Assembly: GCA_017646305.1 (NCBI GenBank)
Contig: JAGCMR010000221.1
Coordinates: 1-9,712 of the forward strand
Source: Spirochaetaceae bacterium
GTDB taxonomy: Bacteria; Spirochaetota; Spirochaetia; Treponematales; Treponemataceae
DNA: 9,712 bases
Direction of reading: 5' to 3'
The notes beneath the pieces are model-generated. The model did not search any database. It saw only the letters and a list, made by a program, of their open reading frames with translations, and was not told where the DNA came from. Positions 1-6,118 of this stretch are shown here, piece after piece (position 1 is the stretch's first letter; the number at the start of each line of letters is the position of its first letter). Position numbers and translations under genes: made by a program.

Positions 1-34
1 AATCGAGCAGTAGTAACCATCTAGGGGTTTATAT

Positions 35-1069
35 ATGAATGAAGTTCTGTCCCAGGACGAAATTGACCAGCTTCTCACCGCCATTAGTTCCGGTAGCACG
101 GAGTCGGAGGATTTTAAGCCGGTAAATGATACCCGCAAGATTAAGATTTACGATTTCAAGCGTCCGGACAAGTTCTCTAAGGAACAAATTAGAACTGTGT
201 CCATCATGCACGAAACCTTTGCCCGTTTGACAACTACCAGTCTTTCGGCCCAGTTGCGGAGTATCGTTCATGTTCACGTGGCATCAGTTGATCAGCTGAC
301 CTACGAGGAATTTATTCGGTCAATTCCCACTCCAACTACCCTTGCGGTCATTAACATGGATCCATTGAAGGGTAATGCTATTTTGGAAATTGACCCAGCT
401 ATTACTTTCTCCATGATCGATCGCCTTTTTGGTGGAACTGGTCAGGGAGCAAAGGTTCAGCGTGATCTTACAGATATTGAACAGTCCGTTATGGAAGGAA
501 TCATTGTTCGTATCCTAGCAAATATGCGCGAAGCATGGACTCAGGTTATTGACTTGCGGCCTCGTATGGGACAGATTGAGACAAATCCCCAGTTTGCCCA
601 GATTGTAGCCCCTTCTGAAATGGTTGTTTTGGTAACTTTGGAAACAAAGATTGGTGAAGAAGAAGGAATGATGAACTTTTGTATTCCTTATATCACCATC
701 GAGCCCATTATTTCCAAGTTGTCCTCCCAGTTCTGGTTCTCCTCTGTACGACGAAGTTCCACCACTCAGTATTTGGGTGTATTGAAGGAAAAGTTGGCAG
801 ACGTGGACATGGACGTAGTGGCAGAAATTGGTTCTGTTTCCCTTCCTATTCGAGATGTTTTGTCCTTGCGGGTAGGAGACACAGTCCGATTGTCTAATGT
901 GCGTATTACTGATCCTATTACCTTGAGTGTAGGAAACAAAAAGAAATTCTTGTGTCAGCCTGGTGTAATAGGAAAGAAAATGGCTGTTCAGGTTTTGAAT
1001 AAGCTGGAGCAGGTTGAGTCAGAAGATTTTGAAGAATTAGCAGTAGAAGGAGACGAGTCATATGAGTGA
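35..1069 (+). CDS. fliM: Flagellar motor switch protein FliM
   Basis: FliM forms the middle of the flagellar C-ring. It binds phosphorylated CheY and, with FliG, sets the direction of rotation. The 344-residue protein has the family's usual length and layout. An N-terminal CheY-binding peptide (residues 3-16, with EIDQLL) is followed by a linker. The central CheC-like domain spans about 37-235 and includes the LFGGTG loop at 131-136. A C-terminal SpoA/FliN-like domain covers about 250-325. The acidic tail after 327 is unremarkable. The start is supported by AGGGG at 23-27, 7 nt upstream of the ATG. The gene overlaps fliY by 8 bp, implying translational coupling. The 34 bases upstream probably include the end of the preceding operon gene (fliL is usual there), but too little is present to tell. 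Confidence 0.97.
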   Translation: MNEVLSQDEIDQLLTAISSGSTESEDFKPVNDTRKIKIYDFKRPDKFSKEQIRTVSIMHETFARLTTTSLSAQLRSIVHVHVASVDQLTYEEFIRSIPTPTTLAVINMDPLKGNAILEIDPAITFSMIDRLFGGTGQGAKVQRDLTDIEQSVMEGIIVRILANMREAWTQVIDLRPRMGQIETNPQFAQIVAPSEMVVLVTLETKIGEEEGMMNFCIPYITIEPIISKLSSQFWFSSVRRSSTTQYLGVLKEKLADVDMDVVAEIGSVSLPIRDVLSLRVGDTVRLSNVRITDPITLSVGNKKKFLCQPGVIGKKMAVQVLNKLEQVESEDFEELAVEGDESYE

Positions 1070-2222
1070 TGGTACCATTTCCCAAGATGAAATTGATGCA
1101 TTGTTAAGCGGTGTAGATATGGGCGGACTTTCCGTTGGTGGAAGTTCGTCAACAGCTTCTGCTGGAAAAATTGAGACTGCTGATTTAGTAAAATTTGCAG
1201 TTGACTTGAAGGATAAATTAGCTCATAATGTAGGTACCATGACAGGTGCAGATACTGTCGTGAATGAGCCTACTGTTGAGTCTGCTAATCGTGAAACTTT
1301 CTTGGCTAAATTGCCAGAAACTGTTGTAGCTGTTATGGCAGATTTTTCTGCAGGGCTTTCTGGAGATCACTTATATGTGCTTTCCACTGATTTTGCACAG
1401 AAGCTGGCAGGTTTAATTAATAAGGAAGAAAATGCTGATTTAGATGAGATGGCTCTCTCTGTTATTGCAGAGGTAGTATCTGGTCATACTGGTGCAGAAA
1501 TTACAGAGCTTACAAAGAATGGTGCTTTCCCTGGCTTGGCTTGCAATCCTGGTGAGGCTGTAAATGGACCTAAGGCTATGGTTCGTTTCCCACAAGGTGA
1601 ATTTGTTCTGTTCTCTTATCCTGTTAGTCTTGATGGAACCACCTATACCCTTTGGGAGGCTATTGCTGGTGGTGCCGCTGATCAGATTTCTAGTGCATTA
1701 GGTAAAGGTGCAGCTCCTGCCGCTCCAGTTCAGTCTATGCCTCAACAGCCTGCTATGAATGCAATGGGTGCTGGTATGAACATGGGTGGAATGCAAGCTG
1801 CCCCGATGAATATGAATGGCATGGTCATGCAACAGACCATGGGTGGGGGAATGAATATGGGCGGTATGGGCAATGGATTTGCTTCAATGCCAATGGGTAC
1901 AAGTGCTCCTAATGTACAGTCTCTACAGTTTCCAGGACTTCAGCTTGGTGTAGGTGGCATGGATCAGGGGAGCAACATCGGTCTTATCATGGACGTATAC
2001 ATGGAAATGACCGTAGAGTTGGGACGTACCAAGAAGCAAATCAAAGAAATCCTTGGAATGGGTGAGGGTACCATTATTGAGCTGGATAAGCTTGCTGGTG
2101 AACCTGTTGATATTCTGGTAAACCATAAACCTATTGCTAAGGGAGAGGTTGTAGTAATCGACGAAAACTTCGGTGTTCGTGTAACTGAGATTCTTTCTCC
2201 TATTGAGCGTGTTACTGGTTAA
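1062..2222 (+). CDS. fliY: Flagellar motor switch phosphatase-like protein FliY (FliN homologue)
   Basis: FliY is the FliN-bearing C-ring subunit of spirochaetes and Bacillota. In Bacillus its CheC-like part also dephosphorylates CheY. The 386 residues show an N-terminal peptide (ISQDEIDALLSG, 6-17) almost matching the FliM CheY-binding peptide. A CheC-like region covers about 38-210. A Met/Gly-rich linker (about 218-300) has 17 methionines. A C-terminal SpoA/FliN domain (about 303-383) carries the usual DVYMEMTVELGRT start and GEVVVIDENFGVRV core. The CheC signature [DS]-x3-E-x2-N-x22-P is visible as S133, E137 and P163 at exact spacing, but the Asn is Ser140. I infer that phosphatase activity is weak or lost. 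A Shine-Dalgarno sequence, AAGGAG at 1047-1052, lies inside the end of fliM, 9 nt before the ATG. fliO follows in the same frame after a single stop. Confidence 0.95.
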   Translation: MSDGTISQDEIDALLSGVDMGGLSVGGSSSTASAGKIETADLVKFAVDLKDKLAHNVGTMTGADTVVNEPTVESANRETFLAKLPETVVAVMADFSAGLSGDHLYVLSTDFAQKLAGLINKEENADLDEMALSVIAEVVSGHTGAEITELTKNGAFPGLACNPGEAVNGPKAMVRFPQGEFVLFSYPVSLDGTTYTLWEAIAGGAADQISSALGKGAAPAAPVQSMPQQPAMNAMGAGMNMGGMQAAPMNMNGMVMQQTMGGGMNMGGMGNGFASMPMGTSAPNVQSLQFPGLQLGVGGMDQGSNIGLIMDVYMEMTVELGRTKKQIKEILGMGEGTIIELDKLAGEPVDILVNHKPIAKGEVVVIDENFGVRVTEILSPIERVTG

Positions 2223-2228
2223 CAATTT

Positions 2229-2903
2229 ATGGGCTTACAAAAAAAAGGAAAAGTCCTAAAAATATTATTTTCTCTCTGCAGTTGCCTTCTGATTGCAAGC
2301 TTTGCTTGGGGTCAGGAGGTCGTTGCGTCTGATAATGAGACAGCAACTCGAGTTGATGAGTCACAAATTCTGATTGCACAAGATATTCCAGAGAATACAG
2401 GAACAGCAATTGCAGATGGTTCATCCTATGGTGTTTGGTTTTTTATTCGGACTATTTTAGTATTGGTTGTTGTTCTTGCTTTGGTATGGGTTTTCTTTTT
2501 GTTTTTAAAGAGACTTTCAGGTACTACTACTAGTTCCGATCCTTATCTGAAAAAAGTTGCTACTTTAACTTTGTCTCCAGGAAAGTTTGTCTATGTAATC
2601 ACCTTGAATTCACGGGGATATCTTGTAGGAGTGTCTGATAATTCTGTTAATCTTATTGCTGAGATTGAAGACAAAGAATTGATAGATGCTATGAACTTAA
2701 ATGCTCCCCAAGAAGCTGATGAAAAGAAGCCAATGGATTTTAGTTCGATTTTAGGGAAATTTGTAAATACAAGTGGACGTAATTATGCCTCAGCCAATAA
2801 GAAAACCTCTGGTAAATTTTCTACCAGTAGTGCAGTGGAGTTGTTGCAAAATCAGCGTTCCCGATTACAAAATGCAACGGAGGATGATGATGTCACTCCT
2901 TAA
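2229..2903 (+). CDS. fliO: Flagellar export apparatus protein FliO (FliZ)
   Basis: FliO is a small membrane protein that helps assemble the FliP core of the flagellar type III export gate. The 224-residue product has an N-terminal signal-like segment (about 8-28, ending near AWGQ), a periplasmic stretch, one strong transmembrane helix (about 69-94) and then a cytoplasmic FliO domain (about 100-155). That domain includes the LSPGKFVYVI and GYLVGVSD strands typical of the family. The remaining C-terminal tail is polar and poorly conserved in such proteins. Position between fliY and fliP supports the call more than sequence does, because FliO diverges fast. No Shine-Dalgarno sequence lies ahead of the ATG. 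The gene starts 6 nt after the fliY stop, so reinitiation or coupling is likely. Spirochaete annotations often call it FliZ. Confidence 0.88.
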   Translation: MGLQKKGKVLKILFSLCSCLLIASFAWGQEVVASDNETATRVDESQILIAQDIPENTGTAIADGSSYGVWFFIRTILVLVVVLALVWVFFLFLKRLSGTTTSSDPYLKKVATLTLSPGKFVYVITLNSRGYLVGVSDNSVNLIAEIEDKELIDAMNLNAPQEADEKKPMDFSSILGKFVNTSGRNYASANKKTSGKFSTSSAVELLQNQRSRLQNATEDDDVTP

Positions 2904-3747
2904 GTTCACTACAAAAACTTTTCCAAAGATTTTTATTTGTGCCATTATTGCTGTGGCTTGTTGTTTTCCTGCTTTTTCTCAAAGCTTTCCTCAAGGAGCT
3001 GCTAGGGGAAGAACTAATATGACAGGTGAAGTGACTGGGGTGGATGTACCTAATATCAGTGTAGATATCCGTAATCCAGAAACAGGGCAAGAGGTGGCCT
3101 TTTCTGTTCAGCTTTTGCTGACACTTACCGTTTTGACCTTAGCTCCCAGTATTTTGATTTTAGTAACCTGCTTTCTGCGGTTTTCCATTGTACTGGACTT
3201 TATCAAGCGAGCCTTGTCTTTGCAGCAGGTTCCCCCTACAGCGGTGCTTAACGGAATTGCCTTTTTTATGACCTTATTCATAATGTGGCCTACCTTTACT
3301 GAGATTTATACCAATGCATATAGACCTATGGCTGATGGTGAGATTGGTATAGAGCAGGCCTTTGCAGAGGCAGAAGCACCCCTGCGCATGTTTATGTATA
3401 ATCAGATGGCTTCCAATTCTCGGCAACAAAATGCAGCTACCAGCTATATTACCATGTTTATGTCTATTGGTGGTTTAGAGAAGCCTCAAACCTTGGCTGA
3501 TGTACCCACCTATGTACTGGTACCAGCCTATATATTGAATGAGCTGACTATAGCCTTCCAAATCGGTATATTTCTGTACATTCCATTTATCGTCATTGAT
3601 ATGGTGGTGGCAAGTATCCTCATGTCCATGGGTATGATTATGTTGCCTCCAGTACAGATTTCTATGCCCTTTAAGCTTATGCTCTTTGTTCTCGTAGACG
3701 GATGGGGATTGCTTACTCAACAGCTGTTTAACTCCATTGTCCGTTAG
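2890..3747 (+). CDS. fliP: Flagellar type III export gate protein FliP
   Basis: FliP is the main pore-forming subunit of the FliPQR export gate in the inner membrane. With the third of three consecutive ATG codons (2884, 2887, 2890) as start, the product is 285 residues. That choice puts GGAGG (2879-2883) 6 nt upstream; the first ATG would touch the Shine-Dalgarno sequence. A cleavable signal (about 12-30, ending PAFSQ) leads to a periplasmic segment, then the family core. This has LTLAPSILILVTCFLRFSIV (83-102), RALSLQQVPPTAVL (107-120) and a large periplasmic loop. The C-terminal pair of helices contains ELTIAFQIG (218-226), the IDMVVAS stretch (236-242) and PFKLMLFVLVDGW (260-272). All are hallmark FliP motifs. 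The gene overlaps fliO by 14 bp. Unusually, fliQ does not follow. Confidence 0.96.
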   Translation: MSLLKFTTKTFPKIFICAIIAVACCFPAFSQSFPQGAARGRTNMTGEVTGVDVPNISVDIRNPETGQEVAFSVQLLLTLTVLTLAPSILILVTCFLRFSIVLDFIKRALSLQQVPPTAVLNGIAFFMTLFIMWPTFTEIYTNAYRPMADGEIGIEQAFAEAEAPLRMFMYNQMASNSRQQNAATSYITMFMSIGGLEKPQTLADVPTYVLVPAYILNELTIAFQIGIFLYIPFIVIDMVVASILMSMGMIMLPPVQISMPFKLMLFVLVDGWGLLTQQLFNSIVR

Positions 3748-3759
3748 TAAGGATTTTTC

Positions 3760-5028
3760 ATGTTGACAAAAAATCTCGCCCTCAAAATCTTTGAAGGATT
3801 TTCCATCGAACGTTGGAACGATCTTGTTCGTCCCCACGAAATGATTGAGCTGGACAAGTGTGCAGAAAAGATGATGGTTGCTTACATCATCGGTAAATAT
3901 GAAGAGGCCCAGGGAAAGAGCATAGACTGGGATTGGATGATTCATGCGTCCTTCTTTGAGCTACTGAGAAAGATTGCCCTGTGTGATATAAAGTCTCCAG
4001 TACAGCGAATGATTCGTCGTGATTATCCAGAAGAATACAAAAAGCTGAACCAATGGGTGGTGGAGCAGTATCGTGATTTTTTGCCTGATGTCAAATTGCA
4101 GGAACGGTTTATAAACTATTGCTGTGGAGCTGTTCCTGAACCAGATACTTTTACTGGTCATACTGCCAAGGTATTGCGGGCAGCTCATAAATTTTCTACT
4201 TTGCGGGAATTTCAGATGATTTCCGTTGTTAATGAAAAATTTCGTCTTGATCCCATTGAAGAGGACTTAAATCAAGATATAGAAAGCTTTCTCGATTTAC
4301 GTGCCTTTCAGCTTTTGCTGACAAAGCAGCGACCATATCGATTTTTGATGGTGCTAGAGCAGCTTAGATTTCAGACACGGTGGAATCAGACTCCCCGTGT
4401 TCCCAGAACAAGCGTGTTAGGCCATTCCTTTTTTGTGGCTATTCTCACCTTGTTACTGGAATATTCCACAGGTGTTTCCTTTTGTGAAAAGCGCCGTTAC
4501 AATAATTTTTTCTGTGGTCTTTTCCACGACCTGCCAGAAGCAGTTACTCGTGATATAATTTCTCCGGTTAAGCAGGCTACAGATGGTCTTCCTCAGATTG
4601 TAAAGCGTATTGAAGATGAAATTATTGGAAGGGAATTGTTCCCCCTCATGGACGATTGTTATCGGCAGGAATTGCTGTATTTTACTAGTAATGAGTTTGC
4701 TAATAGAATTCGTGTTCCCCAAGCTGATACCTTGTTTGCTGGAGAAATGACAGAGGAGGTGGCAAGGCTGCCTGCTGGCCAACAGCTAGAGGTAAGCTTT
4801 GAAGATTTGAATAATCGTTATAATTTTGCTGAATTTTCTCCTGTGGATGGTCGTATTGTAAAGGTTGCAGACCATATTGCAGCCTTTTTAGAGGCTGATA
4901 GTTCTATTCGCTATGGAATTACCTCTGATCATTTGACTTCTGGTAAGGCAAATCTTTTGCGTATTTATAATCAAAATCGGATTGTAAATGGTATTGATGT
5001 GATGGCTTTTTTTGACCAGTTTCAGTAG
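3760..5028 (+). CDS. HD-domain phosphohydrolase, YfbR-like, with a novel N-terminal region
   Basis: The C-terminal half (about 205-400) is an HD-superfamily hydrolase domain. Metal-ligand candidates are H222 (in LGHSFF), H256-D257 (in LFHDLPEA) and D371 (in VADHIAAF). The stretch HDLPEAVTRDIISPVK resembles the HDASEVLTGDLPTPVK stretch of the E. coli 5'-deoxynucleotidase YfbR. E260 and D265 lie at the spacing of the YfbR catalytic residues E72 and D77. I infer a metal-dependent phosphatase acting on a nucleotide or similar phosphomonoester. There is no HD-GYP signature, so a cyclic-di-GMP phosphodiesterase is unlikely. Residues 1-200 match no domain I recognise; they are soluble and mostly helical in character. 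No signal peptide is seen. AAGGA (3749-3753) lies 6 nt before the ATG. The gene sits where fliQ is expected, 12 nt after fliP, so it is probably cotranscribed with flagellar genes; a motility role is unproven. Confidence 0.85.
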   Translation: MLTKNLALKIFEGFSIERWNDLVRPHEMIELDKCAEKMMVAYIIGKYEEAQGKSIDWDWMIHASFFELLRKIALCDIKSPVQRMIRRDYPEEYKKLNQWVVEQYRDFLPDVKLQERFINYCCGAVPEPDTFTGHTAKVLRAAHKFSTLREFQMISVVNEKFRLDPIEEDLNQDIESFLDLRAFQLLLTKQRPYRFLMVLEQLRFQTRWNQTPRVPRTSVLGHSFFVAILTLLLEYSTGVSFCEKRRYNNFFCGLFHDLPEAVTRDIISPVKQATDGLPQIVKRIEDEIIGRELFPLMDDCYRQELLYFTSNEFANRIRVPQADTLFAGEMTEEVARLPAGQQLEVSFEDLNNRYNFAEFSPVDGRIVKVADHIAAFLEADSSIRYGITSDHLTSGKANLLRIYNQNRIVNGIDVMAFFDQFQ

Positions 5029-5038
5029 CTTCTCTCGT

Positions 5039-5065
5039 TTAATAAAGTCTTATTTTTGCCGATAT
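5039..5065 (+). promoter_or_regulatory. Candidate sigma-28 (FliA) promoter for the LysM gene
   Basis: GCCGATAT at 5058-5065 matches the FliA -10 consensus GCCGATAA at 7 of 8 bases. At the canonical 15-base spacing the -35 position holds TTAA (5039-5042; consensus TAAA). A better TAAAGTCT lies at 5043-5050, but its TAAA is only 11 bases from the -10. Transcription would begin close to the ATG at 5073, giving little or no leader. That fits the absence of a Shine-Dalgarno sequence there. The operon setting favours the idea, but a chance match in AT-rich DNA remains possible. Confidence 0.35.
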
Positions 5066-5072
5066 ATTGCCT

Positions 5073-5882
5073 ATGAGTAGGGTAAATTTTTTCATAGCTA
5101 TACTTGTACTTCTTTTTTCTTCTCCTCTTTTTTCTGATACACAACATGTAGTTGCAAAGGGGGAGACTCTCTATTCAATTAGTAGGAAGTACGGTATTAC
5201 TGTAAATGAATTATGTAGTAAAAATAACATAACTCAGTCCCAGGTTCTGAAGGTAGGGCAAAAGCTGGTAATTCCAAGTAGGGAACTTCCTGAGACAGAA
5301 ATCTATATTGTAGCTAAGGGTGATACCTTTTATGGGGTTGCTCGTCGACACAACATGACTGTAGATGAGCTGTTGGAATTGAATAGCTTGAAAAGCTCTG
5401 ACACATTGAAAATAGGTCAGGTGTTAAAAGTTCCAGCTTCTACCACCACCATTGCTAATGCCATGATGAACACGCCAGCCATTGAAATTGCTGATCCACG
5501 AAATTATACTGGTAAGAAGGGTGATTCAAGTCTTTTGTGGCCAGTGAAAAATCCTGAGGTACTATATGTTTCAGGAAAAATTTCTGGTGTTCAACTATCT
5601 GCCCAAAAAAATGAGGCTGTCTGTTCCATTCAAGCTGGAACTGTTATGTTTAGTGGCTTGTATCGAGGCTTTGGAAAGGTGGTTTTTGTACAGTCCCAAT
5701 CTGGCCACATGTACGTGTACACTGGGCTTTCCGATACCTCTGTTTCTAAGGGTGACTATGTTTCCACCGGCAAGCAGCTGGGAGTTGTGGGTGTAGATAG
5801 CTTTACGGGAAAGAATCAGCTAACCTTTATGGTGTTTCAGGACGGAAAGCCAATAGATCCTGCCAAGGCTCCTCGAGGATAA
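5073..5882 (+). CDS. Secreted protein with two LysM domains and a degenerate M23 (LytM-like) domain
   Basis: The 269-residue product starts with a signal peptide (MSRVNFFIAILVLLFSSPLFS, cleavage near 21). Two LysM peptidoglycan-binding domains follow (24-68 and 77-121), each opening with a V-AKG-T pattern and ending in VGQKLVIP or IGQVLKVP. After a linker, residues 156-262 have the shape of an M23 peptidase, with GTVMFSGLYRGFGKVVFVQS and a GKPIDP end. The zinc ligands are missing. The H-L-H motif reads Q249-L-T251, the YAHL histidine is Gly218, and the GID aspartate is Gln. This resembles NlpD and EnvC, catalytically dead LytM-domain proteins that activate amidases. I infer a periplasmic, wall-binding regulatory or structural role, possibly in flagellar or division-site wall remodelling. 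TTG at 5067 is also in frame, but the ATG gives the cleaner signal peptide. No Shine-Dalgarno sequence is visible. It is the last gene before the operon terminator. Confidence 0.87.
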   Translation: MSRVNFFIAILVLLFSSPLFSDTQHVVAKGETLYSISRKYGITVNELCSKNNITQSQVLKVGQKLVIPSRELPETEIYIVAKGDTFYGVARRHNMTVDELLELNSLKSSDTLKIGQVLKVPASTTTIANAMMNTPAIEIADPRNYTGKKGDSSLLWPVKNPEVLYVSGKISGVQLSAQKNEAVCSIQAGTVMFSGLYRGFGKVVFVQSQSGHMYVYTGLSDTSVSKGDYVSTGKQLGVVGVDSFTGKNQLTFMVFQDGKPIDPAKAPRG

Positions 5883-5960
5883 ACCAGTAGTAAAATCCTC
5901 GGGATAAACCAGTGGTAAAATCCTCGGGATAAACCAGAAGCAAGTTCCTCGGAATAAATG
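5871..5960 (+). repeat. 25-bp tandem repeat spanning the LysM stop codon
   Basis: There are three full units and a part: 5871-5896 (26 bp, one extra base), 5897-5921, 5922-5946 and 5947-5960. Each begins CCTCGGGATAAACCAG or a close variant. The first unit supplies the last three codons (Pro-Arg-Gly) and the TAA stop of the LysM gene. Copies 1 and 2 are nearly identical; copy 3 has diverged in its second half and copy 4 is cut short. The array lies between the stop codon and the terminator, so it forms part of the mRNA 3' end. Confidence 0.9.
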
Positions 5961-5967
5961 TACATCA

Positions 5968-5998
5968 AGCTTCACAGACTATGTGGAGCTTTTTTTTT
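5968..5998 (+). terminator. Intrinsic terminator of the flagellar unit
   Basis: AGCTTCACA (5968-5976) pairs with TGTGGAGCT (5982-5990) through nine base pairs including one G-U. The loop is GACTA, and one further A-T pair joins 5967 to 5991. A run of T follows directly to 5998. This is a textbook rho-independent terminator placed 86 bp after the LysM stop. It separates that unit from the sigma factor gene. Confidence 0.92.
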
Positions 5999-6040
5999 AA
6001 TGACTTTTGTCAAGAACAGGTTAAGATAAGAATAAGTGTA

Positions 6041-6058
6041 TTACAAGTTGTGTAAAAT
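6041..6058 (+). promoter_or_regulatory. Candidate promoter with overlapping inverted repeat, sigma factor gene
   Basis: With a terminator ending at 5998 and a gene starting at 6119, a promoter is expected in this gap. The best -10 I find is TAAAAT (6053-6058, 5 of 6 to TATAAT); no good -35 stands 16-18 bp upstream. TTACA (6041-6045) and TGTAA (6051-6055) form an inverted repeat with a 5-base centre that overlaps this -10. That is where a repressor could act. The expected start near 6065 would place the downstream hairpin (6077-6116) in the leader. Confidence 0.35.
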
Positions 6059-6076
6059 CTAGTTTTATTTTTTGTA

Positions 6077-6116
6077 TTTTTCCTGTACAAGAACTATGTT
6101 TGAAATACAGGAGGAA
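6077..6116 (+). promoter_or_regulatory. Leader hairpin covering the Shine-Dalgarno sequence (FourU thermometer-like)
   Basis: TTTTTCCTGTA (6077-6087) pairs with TACAGGAGGAA (6106-6116) over eleven uninterrupted pairs, two of them G-U, around an 18-nt loop. The right arm contains the whole AGGAGG Shine-Dalgarno sequence (6109-6114), which lies 4 nt before the ATG at 6119. UUUU at 6078-6081 faces AGGA at 6112-6115, the arrangement that defines FourU RNA thermometers. I infer that ribosome access to the sigma factor mRNA may be controlled by temperature or by a trans-acting RNA or protein. Confidence 0.55.
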
Positions 6117-6118
6117 AC

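Noticed and set aside
1..34. Possible tail of an upstream gene such as fliL: one frame reads Ile-Glu-Gln then two stops (11-16), another ends at TAG 22-24.
   Set aside because: Only a few codons are present and no frame can be preferred, so no partial gene is called.
2217..2231. TAA-CAA-TTT resembles the plant-virus read-through context (stop, CAA, UUA).
   Set aside because: That motif works in eukaryotic ribosomes, ends in A where this has T, and three codons of similarity are easily chance.
2773..2889. Longer fliP reading frame from an ATG at 2773.
   Set aside because: It would overlap fliO by 131 bp, adds 39 residues ahead of the signal peptide, and ignores the GGAGG just before 2890.
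3475..3945. Long minus-strand open frame antisense to fliP and the HD gene.
   Set aside because: It is fully explained as the shadow of strongly supported plus-strand genes and has no recognisable domain.
3760..5028. HD-GYP cyclic-di-GMP phosphodiesterase, tempting in a flagellar setting.
   Set aside because: No GYP motif follows the HD pair; the residues after HD match the YfbR pattern instead.
6007..6036. TTGTCA (6007-6012) as the -35 of the sigma factor promoter.
   Set aside because: At 16-18 bp spacing the -10 would be AGAATA, GAATAA or AATAAG, all poor matches.
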